A stretch of 64,000 nt of DNA from Bacillus massiliigorillae (GCF_000380245.2 NZ_HG428741.1:809435-873434), one strand, 5' to 3'; positions 8,749 through 17,674 are shown, numbered from the stretch's first letter. A program made the numbers and translations. The notes: generated from the sequence alone by a model not told the origin.

Positions 8749-9852
8749 ATGTTTCTTGCGATAAGAGAGATGAAACACGCTAAATTTAAATATTTATTGA
8801 TTGGCTTAATCATGGTATTAATTGCATGGTTAGTATTTTTCGTATCTGGGCTTGCACAAGGCTTGTCTTCTGATAATGCTTCCGCTATTCAAAAGATGGA
8901 TGCTGATTATATTGTTTTACAACAAGATGCTGAACATCGAATAACACGTTCGATGCTGACAGAGCAGCAGTTAAATGATGTTAATCAATATGTAGATAAA
9001 AAGAATACAGAGCCGTTAGGTGTACAAATGACAACTGTTACCAAAGGTGATGCTGGCAAAAAGGTTGATGTTACATTCTTTGCAGTTAACACGAAAGGCG
9101 CTCTAATGCCAAGTGTGGTTGAAGGTAAACAAATTAATAATGAAACAAAAAATCAAGTTATTGCAGATATTTCTTTGAAAGATGAAGGGATAGCAATTGG
9201 TGATAAAGTAACGGATGAGATTTCAGGGCAAACATTTACGATTAGTGGTTTTACAAAAAATCAGTCTTTCAGTCATGCGCCTGTTATTTTTATGAACTAT
9301 GAAGCTTGGAAAGCAATGTACGAATCAAAAATCACAAAAGGTCAATTAGGCTTTAATGCAATTGCTTTAAAAGCGAATGAAGATCAAATCACTTCTCTTG
9401 AAGATAATATGGCTAACGTTGATGTGATTACAATCAATGAGGCTTTAAAAGGTATTCCAGGATATTCAGAGGAACAAGGGTCGTTATTAATGATGATTGT
9501 ATTTTTATTTATCATTGCGGCATTCGTTCTAGCAGTATTCTTCTATGTAATTACGATTCAAAAAATGAGTCAGTTTGGTGTGTTGAAAGCTATTGGAGCA
9601 AAATTTACTTATTTAGCGAAAAATATTATTTCCCAGGTTATATTGCTTTCCGTTATTAGCTTAGTGATAAGTATAGCGCTTACCTATGGAATTTCATTAC
9701 TATTACCGAGTTCAATGCCATTTGATTTAAGTATTGGACTAGTTGCAGGATGCTCAGGCTTATTCTTAGCTGTAGCGGTAATCGGTTCATTATTATCACT
9801 TTATCGAGTTGCAAAAGTTGATGCAGTTGAAGCAATTGGGAGGGCAGCATAA
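8749..9852 (+). CDS. hrtB: haem efflux ABC transporter permease HrtB
   Basis: 367 aa from ATG 8749 (GGGGATG upstream). FtsX/MacB-type topology: helix 1 (~15-36, ending in VSGLAQGL, a stretch shared with HrtB), a large extracytoplasmic domain (~40-240), then three C-terminal helices including FFYVITIQKMSQ and GVLKAIGA. Works with HrtA to export toxic haem. The stop TAA shares one base with the hrtA start. Confidence 0.87.
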   Translation: MFLAIREMKHAKFKYLLIGLIMVLIAWLVFFVSGLAQGLSSDNASAIQKMDADYIVLQQDAEHRITRSMLTEQQLNDVNQYVDKKNTEPLGVQMTTVTKGDAGKKVDVTFFAVNTKGALMPSVVEGKQINNETKNQVIADISLKDEGIAIGDKVTDEISGQTFTISGFTKNQSFSHAPVIFMNYEAWKAMYESKITKGQLGFNAIALKANEDQITSLEDNMANVDVITINEALKGIPGYSEEQGSLLMMIVFLFIIAAFVLAVFFYVITIQKMSQFGVLKAIGAKFTYLAKNIISQVILLSVISLVISIALTYGISLLLPSSMPFDLSIGLVAGCSGLFLAVAVIGSLLSLYRVAKVDAVEAIGRAA

Positions 9853-10541
9853 TGACAAATAAATTAGTTTTAGATCACATCAGTAAAGTATATGGGGATG
9901 GTTCTACATCTGTTAAAGTATTAGATGATATATCACTACAAGTGAAAGCTGGAGAATTTGTTGCTATTGTTGGTCCATCTGGAGCTGGAAAGAGTACATT
10001 TCTTTCAATAGCTGGAGCACTATTATCGCCATCTAGTGGGAAAATCAGTATTGATAATCAAGAAATTCAAAACATGTCTGAAAATGAATTAAACGACATA
10101 CGTTTGAAAAAAATCGGTTTTGTTTTTCAGTCAGCCAATTTAATTCCATATTTAACTGTTCGAGATCAGCTATTGCTAATAGCGCAATTAGATGGTAAGC
10201 ATACGAAACAAGATGAAGCCCGAGCAGATGAATTGTTAGAGCGTCTAGGCTTAGGGCATCGTCGTAACCATTACCCAGAGAAGTTATCGGGTGGAGAACG
10301 CCAACGTGTTGCTATTGCTAGAGCTTGGATGAATGACCCAGAAATCATTTTAGCTGATGAGCCAACAGCTAGTCTAGATTCAGAGCGTGGGCGAGATGTT
10401 GTACAAATGTTAGCTGATGAAGTAAAGCGAAGTAATAAATCCGCGCTAATGGTTACGCATGATAAACGTATGCTAGATTTATGTGACCGAGTTGTATATA
10501 TAGAAGACGGTAAATTATTCGAACATGAAATGAGCGTGTAA
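9852..10541 (+). CDS. hrtA: haem efflux ABC transporter ATPase HrtA
   Basis: 229 aa. Walker A GPSGAGKS (41-48), Q loop Q93, signature LSGGE (145-149), Walker B ending in DE (169-170), D loop and H203. It belongs to the MacB/LolD-like group, which pairs with FtsX-type permeases. The order hrtB-hrtA is the reverse of staphylococcal hrtAB. The stop codon lies inside the stem of a strong terminator. Confidence 0.87.
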   Translation: MTNKLVLDHISKVYGDGSTSVKVLDDISLQVKAGEFVAIVGPSGAGKSTFLSIAGALLSPSSGKISIDNQEIQNMSENELNDIRLKKIGFVFQSANLIPYLTVRDQLLLIAQLDGKHTKQDEARADELLERLGLGHRRNHYPEKLSGGERQRVAIARAWMNDPEIILADEPTASLDSERGRDVVQMLADEVKRSNKSALMVTHDKRMLDLCDRVVYIEDGKLFEHEMSV

Positions 10542-10576
10542 AAAGTGATGTTAATCACTTTTTACACGCCTTTTTT
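10534..10576 (+). terminator. rho-independent terminator of hrtBA
   Basis: Perfect 16-bp stem (10534-10549 with 10554-10569), then a run of six T. The stop codon of hrtA is part of the 5' arm. Confidence 0.92.
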
Positions 10577-10581
10577 ACGTT

Positions 10582-10728
10582 TTAAAGTGGTTTTTGTGTC
10601 AGTTGTGTCATTTGTTCTTCTTTATAAAAATAAGGACCACTCCAGCCGGTTTCATGTGTTTTCACGAACGTCCATTTAAATTCTTTATCAACTATTAGGA
10701 GTAATTGTCTTACGAAATCTAATCGATA
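10582..10728 (-). pseudogene. possible 3' remnant of an unknown gene
   Basis: On the minus strand 49 codons are open and read like real protein (for example KEFKWTFVKTHETGWSGPYF), but an in-frame stop lies just upstream and there is no start codon or ribosome site. It resembles the tail of a lost gene left between hrtA and ypjA. Family not recognised. Confidence 0.3.
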
Positions 10729-10816
10729 TTACTTTTATAGAAAATGTTGGCTTTTGTTTGTACTCGCTGTATGATTAAACGATACGATGTAAATGATGAA
10801 AGAGGTAAAAGCATTG

Positions 10817-11407
10817 ATGAATTTAATCTATACAATATTGCGGAATAAGGCGATTATTATTTTATTATTGGTGGTAAATATACTGGGTACTATTTATGGA
10901 TACTATTGGTATAAAGGCCAGCTGGTAGCTACTGATCCTATCTTTATCCCATTTGTACCTGATAGTCCAACAGCCTGTTTATTTTTTGTTTTTGTTTTAA
11001 TTGCGTTTCTAATGAAAAGAAATTGGGGATTATTTGAAGCTCTCGCTCTTATTTCGTTGTTTAAATACGGAATATGGGCAGTTGTAATGAATTTACTTAC
11101 TTTAAAAGTTGATGGAACCCTTCATTGGACAGGTTATATGCTAATGGCATCCCATTTAGCGATGGCTTTACAGGGCTTATTGTACGCACGCTTTTATCGG
11201 ATTAAGCTTTGGCATTTAGCAGTAGCAGCGATATTTACTGTACATAATGAAATAATTGACTACGTATTTGGACAAATGCCCTGGTATGGTAGTTTGGCTA
11301 CGTACATGAATGAAATTGGCTACTTTACGTTCTGGCTAAGTATTGTTTCTATTTATATTTGCTACTATTTCGGTATGAAGCGACCTCGATATGAACTAAA
11401 ACTATAA
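10817..11407 (+). CDS. ypjA: YpjA, DUF1405 membrane protein
   Basis: About 196 aa with six predicted membrane helices. The FIPFVPDSPTA and ALALISLFKYGIWAVVMNLL segments match the Bacillus YpjA/DUF1405 family. The frame also offers ATG 10793, but AGAGG at 10800-10804 better serves TTG 10814 or ATG 10817. ypjB follows after 60 nt. The function of the family is not known. Confidence 0.87.
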   Translation: MNLIYTILRNKAIIILLLVVNILGTIYGYYWYKGQLVATDPIFIPFVPDSPTACLFFVFVLIAFLMKRNWGLFEALALISLFKYGIWAVVMNLLTLKVDGTLHWTGYMLMASHLAMALQGLLYARFYRIKLWHLAVAAIFTVHNEIIDYVFGQMPWYGSLATYMNEIGYFTFWLSIVSIYICYYFGMKRPRYELKL

Positions 11408-11467
11408 TTGTGGTCTACTCTTATCTCTACCTTCATATATGTAATATGAAAGAGGAGGGACAAGTTT

Positions 11468-12256
11468 ATGGCTAAAAAAATGTTGTTCATGCTAATTTTA
11501 ATGGTTTTTACGATTGGTTCATCGAGTTATGCGATGACCTCTTCGAATATAGATAAATTAAATCAAAAATCAGATGAAGCCCTGCAAATGGTAAAAATAA
11601 ATCGAGAAGATGATGCTCTTCGTTTGCTGAAGCAATTTTCTAAAGACTTGCTTTCGATAACTAGTAAAGAAAATACCTTTAATATGGACGAGCTAAAAGC
11701 TATTACAGCGGCATATGATGGTGCGCTTAACTCATTACAGACTGAGAATACGCATGACTATAAGGTTAATGCTTTAACTAAACTTCGTTTAGTTGTAGAT
11801 GCTGTTTCTTCCAATTATCGTCCGTTGTGGACGGAGATGGAAGAAAGTATGATGACCACATTTAGTGAAACGCAAAAAGCAGTTACTGAAAAGAATTCAC
11901 AACAGTTTAATAATGAATTAAATGTATTATTAATCAAATATGATTTAATTTACTATAGTTTGAAGGTTGATGTTAGACCTGAAAAGATGCAAGCAGTAGA
12001 GGCGAAATTTCAGTATTTAGATCACTTTAGGCCACAGATTCTTGAAAGTGCATCAAGTCAAAAAGAACTGGATGAGCTACAAAGTGAAATGAAAGCCATA
12101 TTTGATGAAATGAAAAAGGATGAAGCTGATCCTTCTTTATGGTGGGTAATCATTTCAACAGGCAGTATCATCATTAGTACATTATCTTATGTAGGTTGGA
12201 GAAAATATAAAGGAACGAAAGAGACCGTTCGTTCGAAAAACGATTCTAAGCGCTGA
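11468..12256 (+). CDS. ypjB: sporulation-associated protein YpjB
   Basis: 262 aa, ribosome site AGAGGAGGG. N-terminal signal sequence (~5-22), a long helical, probably coiled extracytoplasmic region, and one C-terminal membrane helix (~225-243) followed by a basic tail. Length and layout fit Bacillus YpjB, placed directly after ypjA as expected. Known in B. subtilis as a gene with a mild sporulation role; molecular function unknown. Confidence 0.85.
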   Translation: MAKKMLFMLILMVFTIGSSSYAMTSSNIDKLNQKSDEALQMVKINREDDALRLLKQFSKDLLSITSKENTFNMDELKAITAAYDGALNSLQTENTHDYKVNALTKLRLVVDAVSSNYRPLWTEMEESMMTTFSETQKAVTEKNSQQFNNELNVLLIKYDLIYYSLKVDVRPEKMQAVEAKFQYLDHFRPQILESASSQKELDELQSEMKAIFDEMKKDEADPSLWWVIISTGSIIISTLSYVGWRKYKGTKETVRSKNDSKR

Positions 12257-12310
12257 TGAATCGTACTCTTGTCCCTAGAATTGTAATACAACTGCACGAG
12301 GAGGACTTCG

Positions 12311-12991
12311 ATGGGAAGCTATTTTATATATTTAGCACTTATTATTTTGATTCCGATTTGGGCTCAAATGAAAGTTAAAGGAACGTATAATAAATATTCA
12401 AAGGTCCCTTCATCGTCAAGAATGACAGGTGCTGAAGTAGCAAGAAAGATTCTGGATGATAACGGTTTATATAATGTACATGTAGAAGAAACAAGAGGTT
12501 ACTTAAGTGATCATTATGATCCGAGATCTAAGGTAGTTCGCTTATCTTCAGCAAATTATCATGGTCATTCATTAGCAGCTACTGCTGTAAGTGCTCATGA
12601 GGTCGGACATGCTATTCAAGATCAGCAGGATTATTCGTTTCTACGTTTTCGTCATTCTCTTGTTCCAGTTGCAAATATAAGTTCTAATCTTTCTTGGGTA
12701 TTAATAATGATTGGGATTTTTGCGCAAATTTCAGGTCTACTTTTATTAGGAATAGTATTTATGCTAGGAGCTGTTTTGTTTCAGGTGGTAACGCTTCCTG
12801 TAGAGTTTAATGCTTCAAGTAGAGCTATGGACCAAGTTGTTTCACTTGGAATTATATCGAATAGTGAAGAACGTGAAACGAAAAAAGTATTAAGTGCGGC
12901 TGCCTTAACATACGTAGCAGCAGCGGCAGTTGCTGTTCTTGAGTTGGTTCGATTGATTTTAATTTATACTGGTATGAGTCGTGATGATTGA
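12311..12991 (+). CDS. yugP: zinc metallopeptidase, YugP family
   Basis: 226 aa membrane peptidase with the zinc motif HEVGH (96-100) and a downstream EFNASSRA segment that likely carries the third ligand. Helices lie at ~3-20, 113-160 and near the C-terminus (~195-220). Ribosome site GAGGAGG. In B. subtilis yugP lies elsewhere in the genome; here it follows ypjB. Substrate unknown. Confidence 0.88.
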   Translation: MGSYFIYLALIILIPIWAQMKVKGTYNKYSKVPSSSRMTGAEVARKILDDNGLYNVHVEETRGYLSDHYDPRSKVVRLSSANYHGHSLAATAVSAHEVGHAIQDQQDYSFLRFRHSLVPVANISSNLSWVLIMIGIFAQISGLLLLGIVFMLGAVLFQVVTLPVEFNASSRAMDQVVSLGIISNSEERETKKVLSAAALTYVAAAAVAVLELVRLILIYTGMSRDD

Positions 12992-13003
12992 ATATATAAG
13001 GAA

Positions 13004-13047
13004 GTCTCTCATGAAGTAAATGAAATACTTTGTGAGGGATTTTTTTA
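13004..13047 (+). terminator. terminator after yugP
   Basis: Imperfect 13-bp stem with several G-T pairs (TCTCTCATGAAGT against ACTTTGTGAGGGA) followed by seven T. Confidence 0.75.
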
Positions 13048-13132
13048 TGGAACATTTTCTAATGTTTTTTGAAAGTTTGATTAGGATGTTATATTTGATT
13101 CGATGTTTATGTAATGGATTGTCAACATAAAA

Positions 13133-13249
13133 CTAGACAACTTTTTTAAGGTGTTCAAGTTTGTACTGAATAGGGCTCTTCTAATCCAATGTCCCATGAA
13201 TCTGAATGTGATTATATTTTCTGTCTAAATCAGTGTAGCCTATCCACTG
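13133..13249 (-). pseudogene. remnant of an IS3-family transposase (OrfB C-terminus)
   Basis: On the minus strand the frame reads YNHIQIHGTLD, stop, KSPIQYKLEHLKKVV, stop. This is the typical tail of IS3/IS150-type OrfB (YN..RIHGTL..SP.EY..). It is broken by an internal TAG (13181-13183) and truncated upstream. TTGTCAACATAAAACTAGACAA next to it may be the remains of the element's end. The other genes of the element are gone. Confidence 0.6.
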
Positions 13250-13352
13250 TCACCTATAGGTTGCGTTGCAGGGGCAACTAATGCGTTCTATGTTTTCCTT
13301 ACTATTCATTGTGTAATAGAATCGTAACTTTTATTGATAGGGGAAATTAGAT

Positions 13353-13607
13353 ATGAAAATCTCTTCGAATGTATTTGGAATAGTGCCTTGCTTAATAACA
13401 TTCTATCTTTCTGTTTGGTTATTATTCGAATTGGTACTTTCGTTTAAACCTCATGGTATGTTAGTTGATTTACTTCGCTTAACTTTACCGATAATAAGTT
13501 TGAGTTTTGCTTTTTTTATGCGAAGTAGATGGAAAAGTTTCTTTATAGTCGTCGCATTGTTGTGGCTATGGTTTTATGGGACACCAATAGTTAAACAATG
13601 GGTGTAA
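13353..13607 (+). CDS. small membrane protein, unknown function
   Basis: 84 aa, very hydrophobic, about three helices. ATG 13353 has GGGGAAA upstream. No family recognised. It starts a row of three small membrane genes in the accessory stretch after yugP. Confidence 0.62.
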   Translation: MKISSNVFGIVPCLITFYLSVWLLFELVLSFKPHGMLVDLLRLTLPIISLSFAFFMRSRWKSFFIVVALLWLWFYGTPIVKQWV

Positions 13608-13630
13608 TGTGAAGATAGGGGGAAAAATAT

Positions 13631-13732
13631 ATGGGTATGATGAATCTATTAGTACCAATTAGTATATTACTTATTTTATGTGGGCTATGCTTTTGTATTT
13701 ATGAATTATGTAAAAGTATTAAGAAAAGATAG
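13631..13732 (+). CDS. 33-residue membrane peptide
   Basis: Short frame MGMMNLLVPISILLI..., one hydrophobic helix (~5-25) and a basic end (KSIKKR). Preceded by ATAGGGGGA at 13614-13622 with good spacing, 23 nt after the previous gene, so likely co-transcribed. Function unknown. Confidence 0.5.
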   Translation: MGMMNLLVPISILLILCGLCFCIYELCKSIKKR

Positions 13733-13857
13733 ATAGGGAAGTTCCTATAATCCTTCAATAAAGTTTAAGAAGGATTATAATGAAATATAGAGAATAATCA
13801 TAATTTATCTTAATAAGAAGGAGTGTTTAATAGCTATTTATAAAGGGGGAATTCTTT

Positions 13858-14073
13858 ATGAAAACACAAGCACCTTATTTTATTATAGGAATAATAATTA
13901 TTTTGACTAGCACACCTTTGGCGTATAAATCAGTAGATATTTTGTATAGAAATCAAAATTTATCTGGTGAATACATTCCTATACTTAACGGAATCATTCA
14001 TTCATTTATGTTAATTGGTTTACTAATATTTAGCTTAGGTATATTTAATTTAATAAAATGTAAAAAAAACTAA
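13858..14073 (+). CDS. small two-helix membrane protein
   Basis: 71 aa, helices at ~7-25 and ~47-65, basic C-terminus. AAAGGGGGA ribosome site just upstream. No family recognised. Confidence 0.6.
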   Translation: MKTQAPYFIIGIIIILTSTPLAYKSVDILYRNQNLSGEYIPILNGIIHSFMLIGLLIFSLGIFNLIKCKKN

Positions 14074-14169
14074 TAACTTTATGCTACTAAAAGTGTGGAA
14101 TTCATGTAATCCTTTTAGTGTATGTGTTACTTTAAAGCTCTTTTTATATAGTTTTTTTTAGTTAAGTAG

Positions 14170-14295
14170 AAAACCTTTGGAATTTGGCAAGATAAGAATA
14201 AAAGATTCAAAGAAGCATCTTTTTTCTTACCGTTTGAAATTGTATATCATGAATGTGATAATCCGTTTGAAGCACGTCAAAAATATGAAGAGTGA
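14170..14295 (+). pseudogene. possible 3' remnant of an unknown gene
   Basis: About 41 open codons ending in TGA 14293-14295, protein-like composition (FKEASFFLPFEIVYHECDNP), with an in-frame stop upstream and no start or ribosome site. It looks like the tail of a deleted gene. Family not recognised. Confidence 0.3.
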
Positions 14296-14313
14296 TAGTT
14301 TTTGAAAGTAATT

Positions 14314-14371
14314 AAAAAAGGCACCTATGCTCGAAAGAAGAATGATCTTTTGAGTATAGGTGCCTTTTTTT
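14314..14371. terminator. bidirectional terminator
   Basis: Long stem AAAAAAGGCACCTATGCTC / GAGTATAGGTGCCTTTTTT with a few G-T pairs and T runs on both sides. Confidence 0.8.
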
Positions 14372-14512
14372 CAATAGGAACGTACTGGTTTTTTGATAGC
14401 ATCCATAAAGCAAATAGTTTATGCCATTAATCAAAATAAGCCATCCAGCCATTACCGCAGCAATTCCTCTGCCTTCTCCTATATACCCACGTATCTGATA
14501 TACATGTTCGTT
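14372..14512 (-). pseudogene. possible remnant of a membrane protein gene
   Basis: Minus-strand frame without a start codon reads HVYQIRGYIGEGRGIAAV... and then a hydrophobic helix (WLILINGINYLLYG). An in-frame stop lies upstream at 14513-14515. It looks like an internal piece of a small membrane protein; it runs into the terminator downstream. Confidence 0.3.
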
Positions 14513-14546
14513 CTAAGATAAGTGGGGATAAAATAGTTATTAGTAA

Positions 14547-15074
14547 TTAACCTTCAATATATTGGACATCATTTTTTATATTCCATTTATAATAGTCACT
14601 GATAAATTGATAAGTGAAAAATAAGTTAACAAGGATACTGAAAACACATGCTAGATTGATCAATTTATAGTGTGTGTTTTCTCTTTTATTCTTACGAAGA
14701 ATAAAAGCTGCGATAAAAATCCCTATTGGAGTAAGTAGCATAGCCATTAACGATAGAATTAATAATAGAAGACCTTCGTCATTTTTTATTTTCACTACTT
14801 CCTTAACAACAATTTCTTTTGGGAGACTTTTTTCTTCTATAGACTGTTCGAGTCTCTTATTCAATTGCGATTCTCTTTCTTTTTCATGTAATAATTCATC
14901 CGTTGACATTTCATATAGTTTGCTCAACAGGATTAGATTATCTATGTCTGGATAGTTATAGCCATTTTCCCACTTTGAAATAGATTGTCTTGATATATTT
15001 AATTGATCCGCAACATCTGCTTGCGATAATTTTTTATCAAGTCTTCCTTTTTTGAGTTTCTCACCTAAAGACAT
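14547..15074 (-). CDS. XRE-family regulator with C-terminal membrane helices
   Basis: 175 aa. N-terminal helix-turn-helix of the Cro/C1 type (QADVADQLNISRQSISKWENG, ~18-40), a charged linker, then two membrane helices (~104-125 and ~141-160). Regulators of this shape often sense something at the membrane and control a neighbouring gene. Ribosome site GAAGGTG precedes the ATG at 15074. Nearest candidate targets are the exported-protein genes at 15309 and 15396. Confidence 0.8.
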   Translation of the reverse strand: MSLGEKLKKGRLDKKLSQADVADQLNISRQSISKWENGYNYPDIDNLILLSKLYEMSTDELLHEKERESQLNKRLEQSIEEKSLPKEIVVKEVVKIKNDEGLLLLILSLMAMLLTPIGIFIAAFILRKNKRENTHYKLINLACVFSILVNLFFTYQFISDYYKWNIKNDVQYIEG

Positions 15075-15217
15075 ACCTATTCACCTTCTTTCTATTTCAG
15101 GAAATAAACAATAGATTTATTATAATAGAAAAAATTTGTAGATTGTATAATATACTAGAATATTTTAGAAATTGAATTTAAGCATTATATACACATTTTC
15201 CTGTAACGTAGCAGATT

Positions 15218-15232
15218 GCAACCAATGGTTGC
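15218..15232. promoter_or_regulatory. palindromic operator candidate
   Basis: GCAACCA, A, TGGTTGC is a perfect 7-bp palindrome in the divergent region between the XRE regulator and the lipoprotein genes. Confidence 0.4.
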
Positions 15233-15308
15233 TTACTATTTGATCTGAAAAAACTTACATTTAACTTGTACAGAGAAGTAATCAAATAAACTAGGAGAGT
15301 GAGCAATT

Positions 15309-15383
15309 ATGGCAAAGAAAATGCTAAAAAAAGCGGTTGTAGGTTTAACTGCAGCATTAATAGAATATATTCACGTAGCATAA
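15309..15383 (+). pseudogene. truncated exported peptide (signal-peptide stub)
   Basis: 24 codons starting MAKKMLKKAVVGLTAAL behind AGGAGAGTG, ending in TAA just where a signal peptide should reach its cleavage site. The start and signal features are good, the mature part is missing, so it is most likely the front of a deleted exported-protein gene. A genuine 24-residue membrane peptide is the alternative. Confidence 0.4.
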
Positions 15384-15395
15384 GGGGTAACGGAT

Positions 15396-15842
15396 ATGAA
15401 ACATTTTTTGAAATTCATTACATTATTATTTGTTTTTTCACTAGCGGGGTGTATAGGTGAAAGTTATGATTATTCACCACCAAAAATGAACCTTTCCAAC
15501 ACTGACAGTTTAATAAACGACATTCCATTAGTAGAAGCGAATACAATTTGGAATGATAATTCAGAGTATACTAAAGAAACTAATGACTTTCTATCTTTTG
15601 CACGAAGTCAAAAAATAAACATTGTATTTTCGGGTCAAGGAGAATTCATTACATTTAATCAAGAAGATTTCACCGTAGATGAGTTACGTGTTTTCATATG
15701 GAAAGATAATGAGAAAACAGAACTGAAATTAGTTGATCGTTCATTCCATTTCCCTAAAGATAAAGGGGAATACGTTATAGAAGTAAATCTTCTTGCTAAT
15801 TGGGGAAGTATTCAATATGTAGGGAACATACTCGTTAAGTGA
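15396..15842 (+). CDS. lipoprotein of unknown function
   Basis: 148 aa. Lipoprotein signal peptide with lipobox LAGC (cysteine ~residue 19). The mature part is about 130 residues, rich in beta-like segments; no domain recognised. AAGGGGTAACGG serves as ribosome site. Its start lies 12 nt after the signal-peptide stub, and it is divergent from the XRE gene. Confidence 0.75.
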   Translation: MKHFLKFITLLFVFSLAGCIGESYDYSPPKMNLSNTDSLINDIPLVEANTIWNDNSEYTKETNDFLSFARSQKINIVFSGQGEFITFNQEDFTVDELRVFIWKDNEKTELKLVDRSFHFPKDKGEYVIEVNLLANWGSIQYVGNILVK

Positions 15843-15977
15843 TAGTCTTATTATCATAAATTAGTTTGTTGCTGAGAAACGTTATAAGCGAATTCTCTTT
15901 TTAATAAACAATCATACAGTGTTTTTCCTATGGCTGCATATCTATTTATATAAAAATCTCATACTTAGCTAAAAAGA

Positions 15978-16016
15978 AAAACTCCAATTCGAACAATCTT
16001 TTCGAATTGGAGTTTT
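15978..16016. terminator. bidirectional terminator
   Basis: Perfect 16-bp stem AAAACTCCAATTCGAA / TTCGAATTGGAGTTTT. It serves the convergent lipoprotein and ypjC genes. Confidence 0.88.
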
Positions 16017-16024
16017 AGCATTAT

Positions 16025-16897
16025 TCATCTTTCAATTGGATTCTTATTCTCATCATGAGTGAATCCTTCACCTAGAACATCATGTACGATGCTAACAGAT
16101 ACGAATGCATGTGGGTCAACTGATGTAATGGCATTTTTTAAACGAACGATTTCATTTTTTCCTACGACGCAATAGAGTACTTCTCTATCTTGTTTCGAAT
16201 AGGAGCCGTAGCCTTTAAGTACGGTAACGCCGCGTTCCATTTCTTTCATTATGACATCGGCAATTTGATCATTTTTTTCACTAATAATCATCGCACCCCT
16301 AGCAGTGTATGCACCTTCTTGCATAAAATCAATAACTTTCGCTGCAATTAGAACAGCAATTAAAGTATACATTCCTTGACGATAGTTTAAGTAGGTTAAT
16401 AGAGATAGTCCGATAACGACAGCATCAAAAAGGAACATTGTTCGTCCCATATTCCAGCCAACGTATTTTTGAACGAGGCGAGCAATAATATCTACGCCAC
16501 CAGTTGTTCCACCATATCGGAAAATAATCCCAAGACCAACACCAATAAAAGCACCTGCAAATAAGGATACGAGCATTAAATCATTTTCAAGTGGAATATG
16601 AAATTGTTTTCGTTCAAAGATTGCGAGCCATACAGAAAGCCCAACTGTTCCAATGATCGTATAGAGAAACGACGTACGACCAAGAAAGCGCCAGCCAATA
16701 AAGAATAGCGGGAGATTCAGCACTAGGTTAGAGATAGATGGATTTATATGCCATAACTGATAGAGTATTAAAGTAATCCCTGTAAATCCACCTTCCGCTA
16801 AATGGTTTTGCATATTAAAATGGACCAATCCAAAGGCGAAAATTCCCGCTCCTAAAAGTATAAAAAATATGTTTTTGAATTTTAATTCGTATATCAT
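16025..16897 (-). CDS. ypjC: YitT-family membrane protein YpjC
   Basis: 290 aa. Five to six membrane helices (YitT domain, DUF161) and a soluble C-terminal DUF2179 domain (~205-285, with EMERGVTVLKGYGSYSK). GGAGG at 16908-16912 fits ATG 16897 better than ATG 16903. In B. subtilis ypjC lies between ypjB and ypjD, as here apart from the accessory insert. Members are of unknown function, some linked to transport. Confidence 0.87.
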   Translation of the reverse strand: MIYELKFKNIFFILLGAGIFAFGLVHFNMQNHLAEGGFTGITLILYQLWHINPSISNLVLNLPLFFIGWRFLGRTSFLYTIIGTVGLSVWLAIFERKQFHIPLENDLMLVSLFAGAFIGVGLGIIFRYGGTTGGVDIIARLVQKYVGWNMGRTMFLFDAVVIGLSLLTYLNYRQGMYTLIAVLIAAKVIDFMQEGAYTARGAMIISEKNDQIADVIMKEMERGVTVLKGYGSYSKQDREVLYCVVGKNEIVRLKNAITSVDPHAFVSVSIVHDVLGEGFTHDENKNPIER

Positions 16898-17158
16898 AAT
16901 CATTCCACCTCCAAGTTGCTTTAATTATGTATGTATGCGTGTGCACTCATTATATAAGAATTAAATATTGGAAGGCAAATTAGTTCATAGACTTGGAGTT
17001 TAATTAAATCGTATTCTATTACGCTTTAGTAGAAGAAAGGTTTGAAATGCAATTCGGTTTTCGTTAACATGAAGAGGTTCAATCTCGTGTTTGACCATTA
17101 GCTAGTATATGTTCTTTTTCTTTTTGGAATCTACATAGTAAGATGAAAGAAGAGAATT

Positions 17159-17168
17159 TTGCTATAAT
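17159..17168 (+). promoter_or_regulatory. extended -10 promoter of the ypjD-dapB operon
   Basis: TTGCTATAAT is an extended -10 (TGnTATAAT). No clear -35. It would start transcription near 17175, so that the bcr1-like repeat copy A lies in the 5' UTR. Confidence 0.45.
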
Positions 17169-17191
17169 GAAATTGTATATGTACATATAAA

Positions 17192-17315
17192 GTGACACTT
17201 TGCTCGGTAGGATTTTCTTGCCCGTCGAGCATTAGTTGAACCAATCAGGTTCTTACTAGCGCTTAAACGTCTTTGGCTTATATTCTGAAGAATTTTTAGC
17301 GTCAGTTTGAATAGG
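17192..17315 (+). repeat. bcr1-like dispersed repeat, copy A
   Basis: 124 bp, related over its whole length to copies at 22902-23053 and 63042-63188. Shared landmarks are the GTGA.AC start, a GCTCGG hairpin, the core TTAGTTGAACCAATC.GGTTCTTACT and the AGTTTGAA end. It is flanked on both sides by ATAAA (17187-17191 and 17316-17320), a 5-bp target duplication. The right ATAAA touches the ribosome site of ypjD. Confidence 0.8.
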
Positions 17316-17331
17316 ATAAAGGATGATGAAT

Positions 17332-17673
17332 ATGCCAAAAAGCATGAAGAATATGCAAGATGAAGTGGATCAATATATTGGACAGTTTAAAGAGGGATAT
17401 TTCAGTCCGCTTGCGATGCTTGCAAGAATGACAGAAGAACTTGGTGAACTTTCTCGTGAAGTCAATCATTATTATGGAGAAAAACCAAAAAAAGCAACAG
17501 AAGATGAAAAAGAAATAAAGGAAGAGCTAGGGGATATGCTATTTGTTCTCATTTGTTTTGCTAATTCTTTAAACATTGACCTTGAAGAAGCACATGATTT
17601 GGTCATGAAGAAGTTTCAAACAAGAGATAAGGATAGATGGACTAAAATTGAACAGGAAAAGGGGAATGAATAA
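17332..17673 (+). CDS. ypjD: MazG-like nucleotide pyrophosphohydrolase YpjD
   Basis: 113 aa. All-alpha NTP-PPase fold with metal ligands in TEELGEL and EELGDML, followed by the RDKDRW end typical of the family. Hydrolyses non-canonical or excess nucleoside triphosphates to the monophosphate. ATG 17323 and 17326 are also in frame, but AAAGGA at 17317-17322 fits 17332. The stop lies one base before dapB: first gene of the seven-gene operon. Confidence 0.87.
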   Translation: MPKSMKNMQDEVDQYIGQFKEGYFSPLAMLARMTEELGELSREVNHYYGEKPKKATEDEKEIKEELGDMLFVLICFANSLNIDLEEAHDLVMKKFQTRDKDRWTKIEQEKGNE

Positions 17674-17674
17674 A

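Noticed and set aside
6219..10541. antibiotic-resistance module of the BceRS-BceAB type
   Set aside because: The kinase has a large extracytoplasmic sensor and the permease has only four helices, unlike Bce systems (short kinase, ten-helix permease). HssRS/HrtBA fits better.
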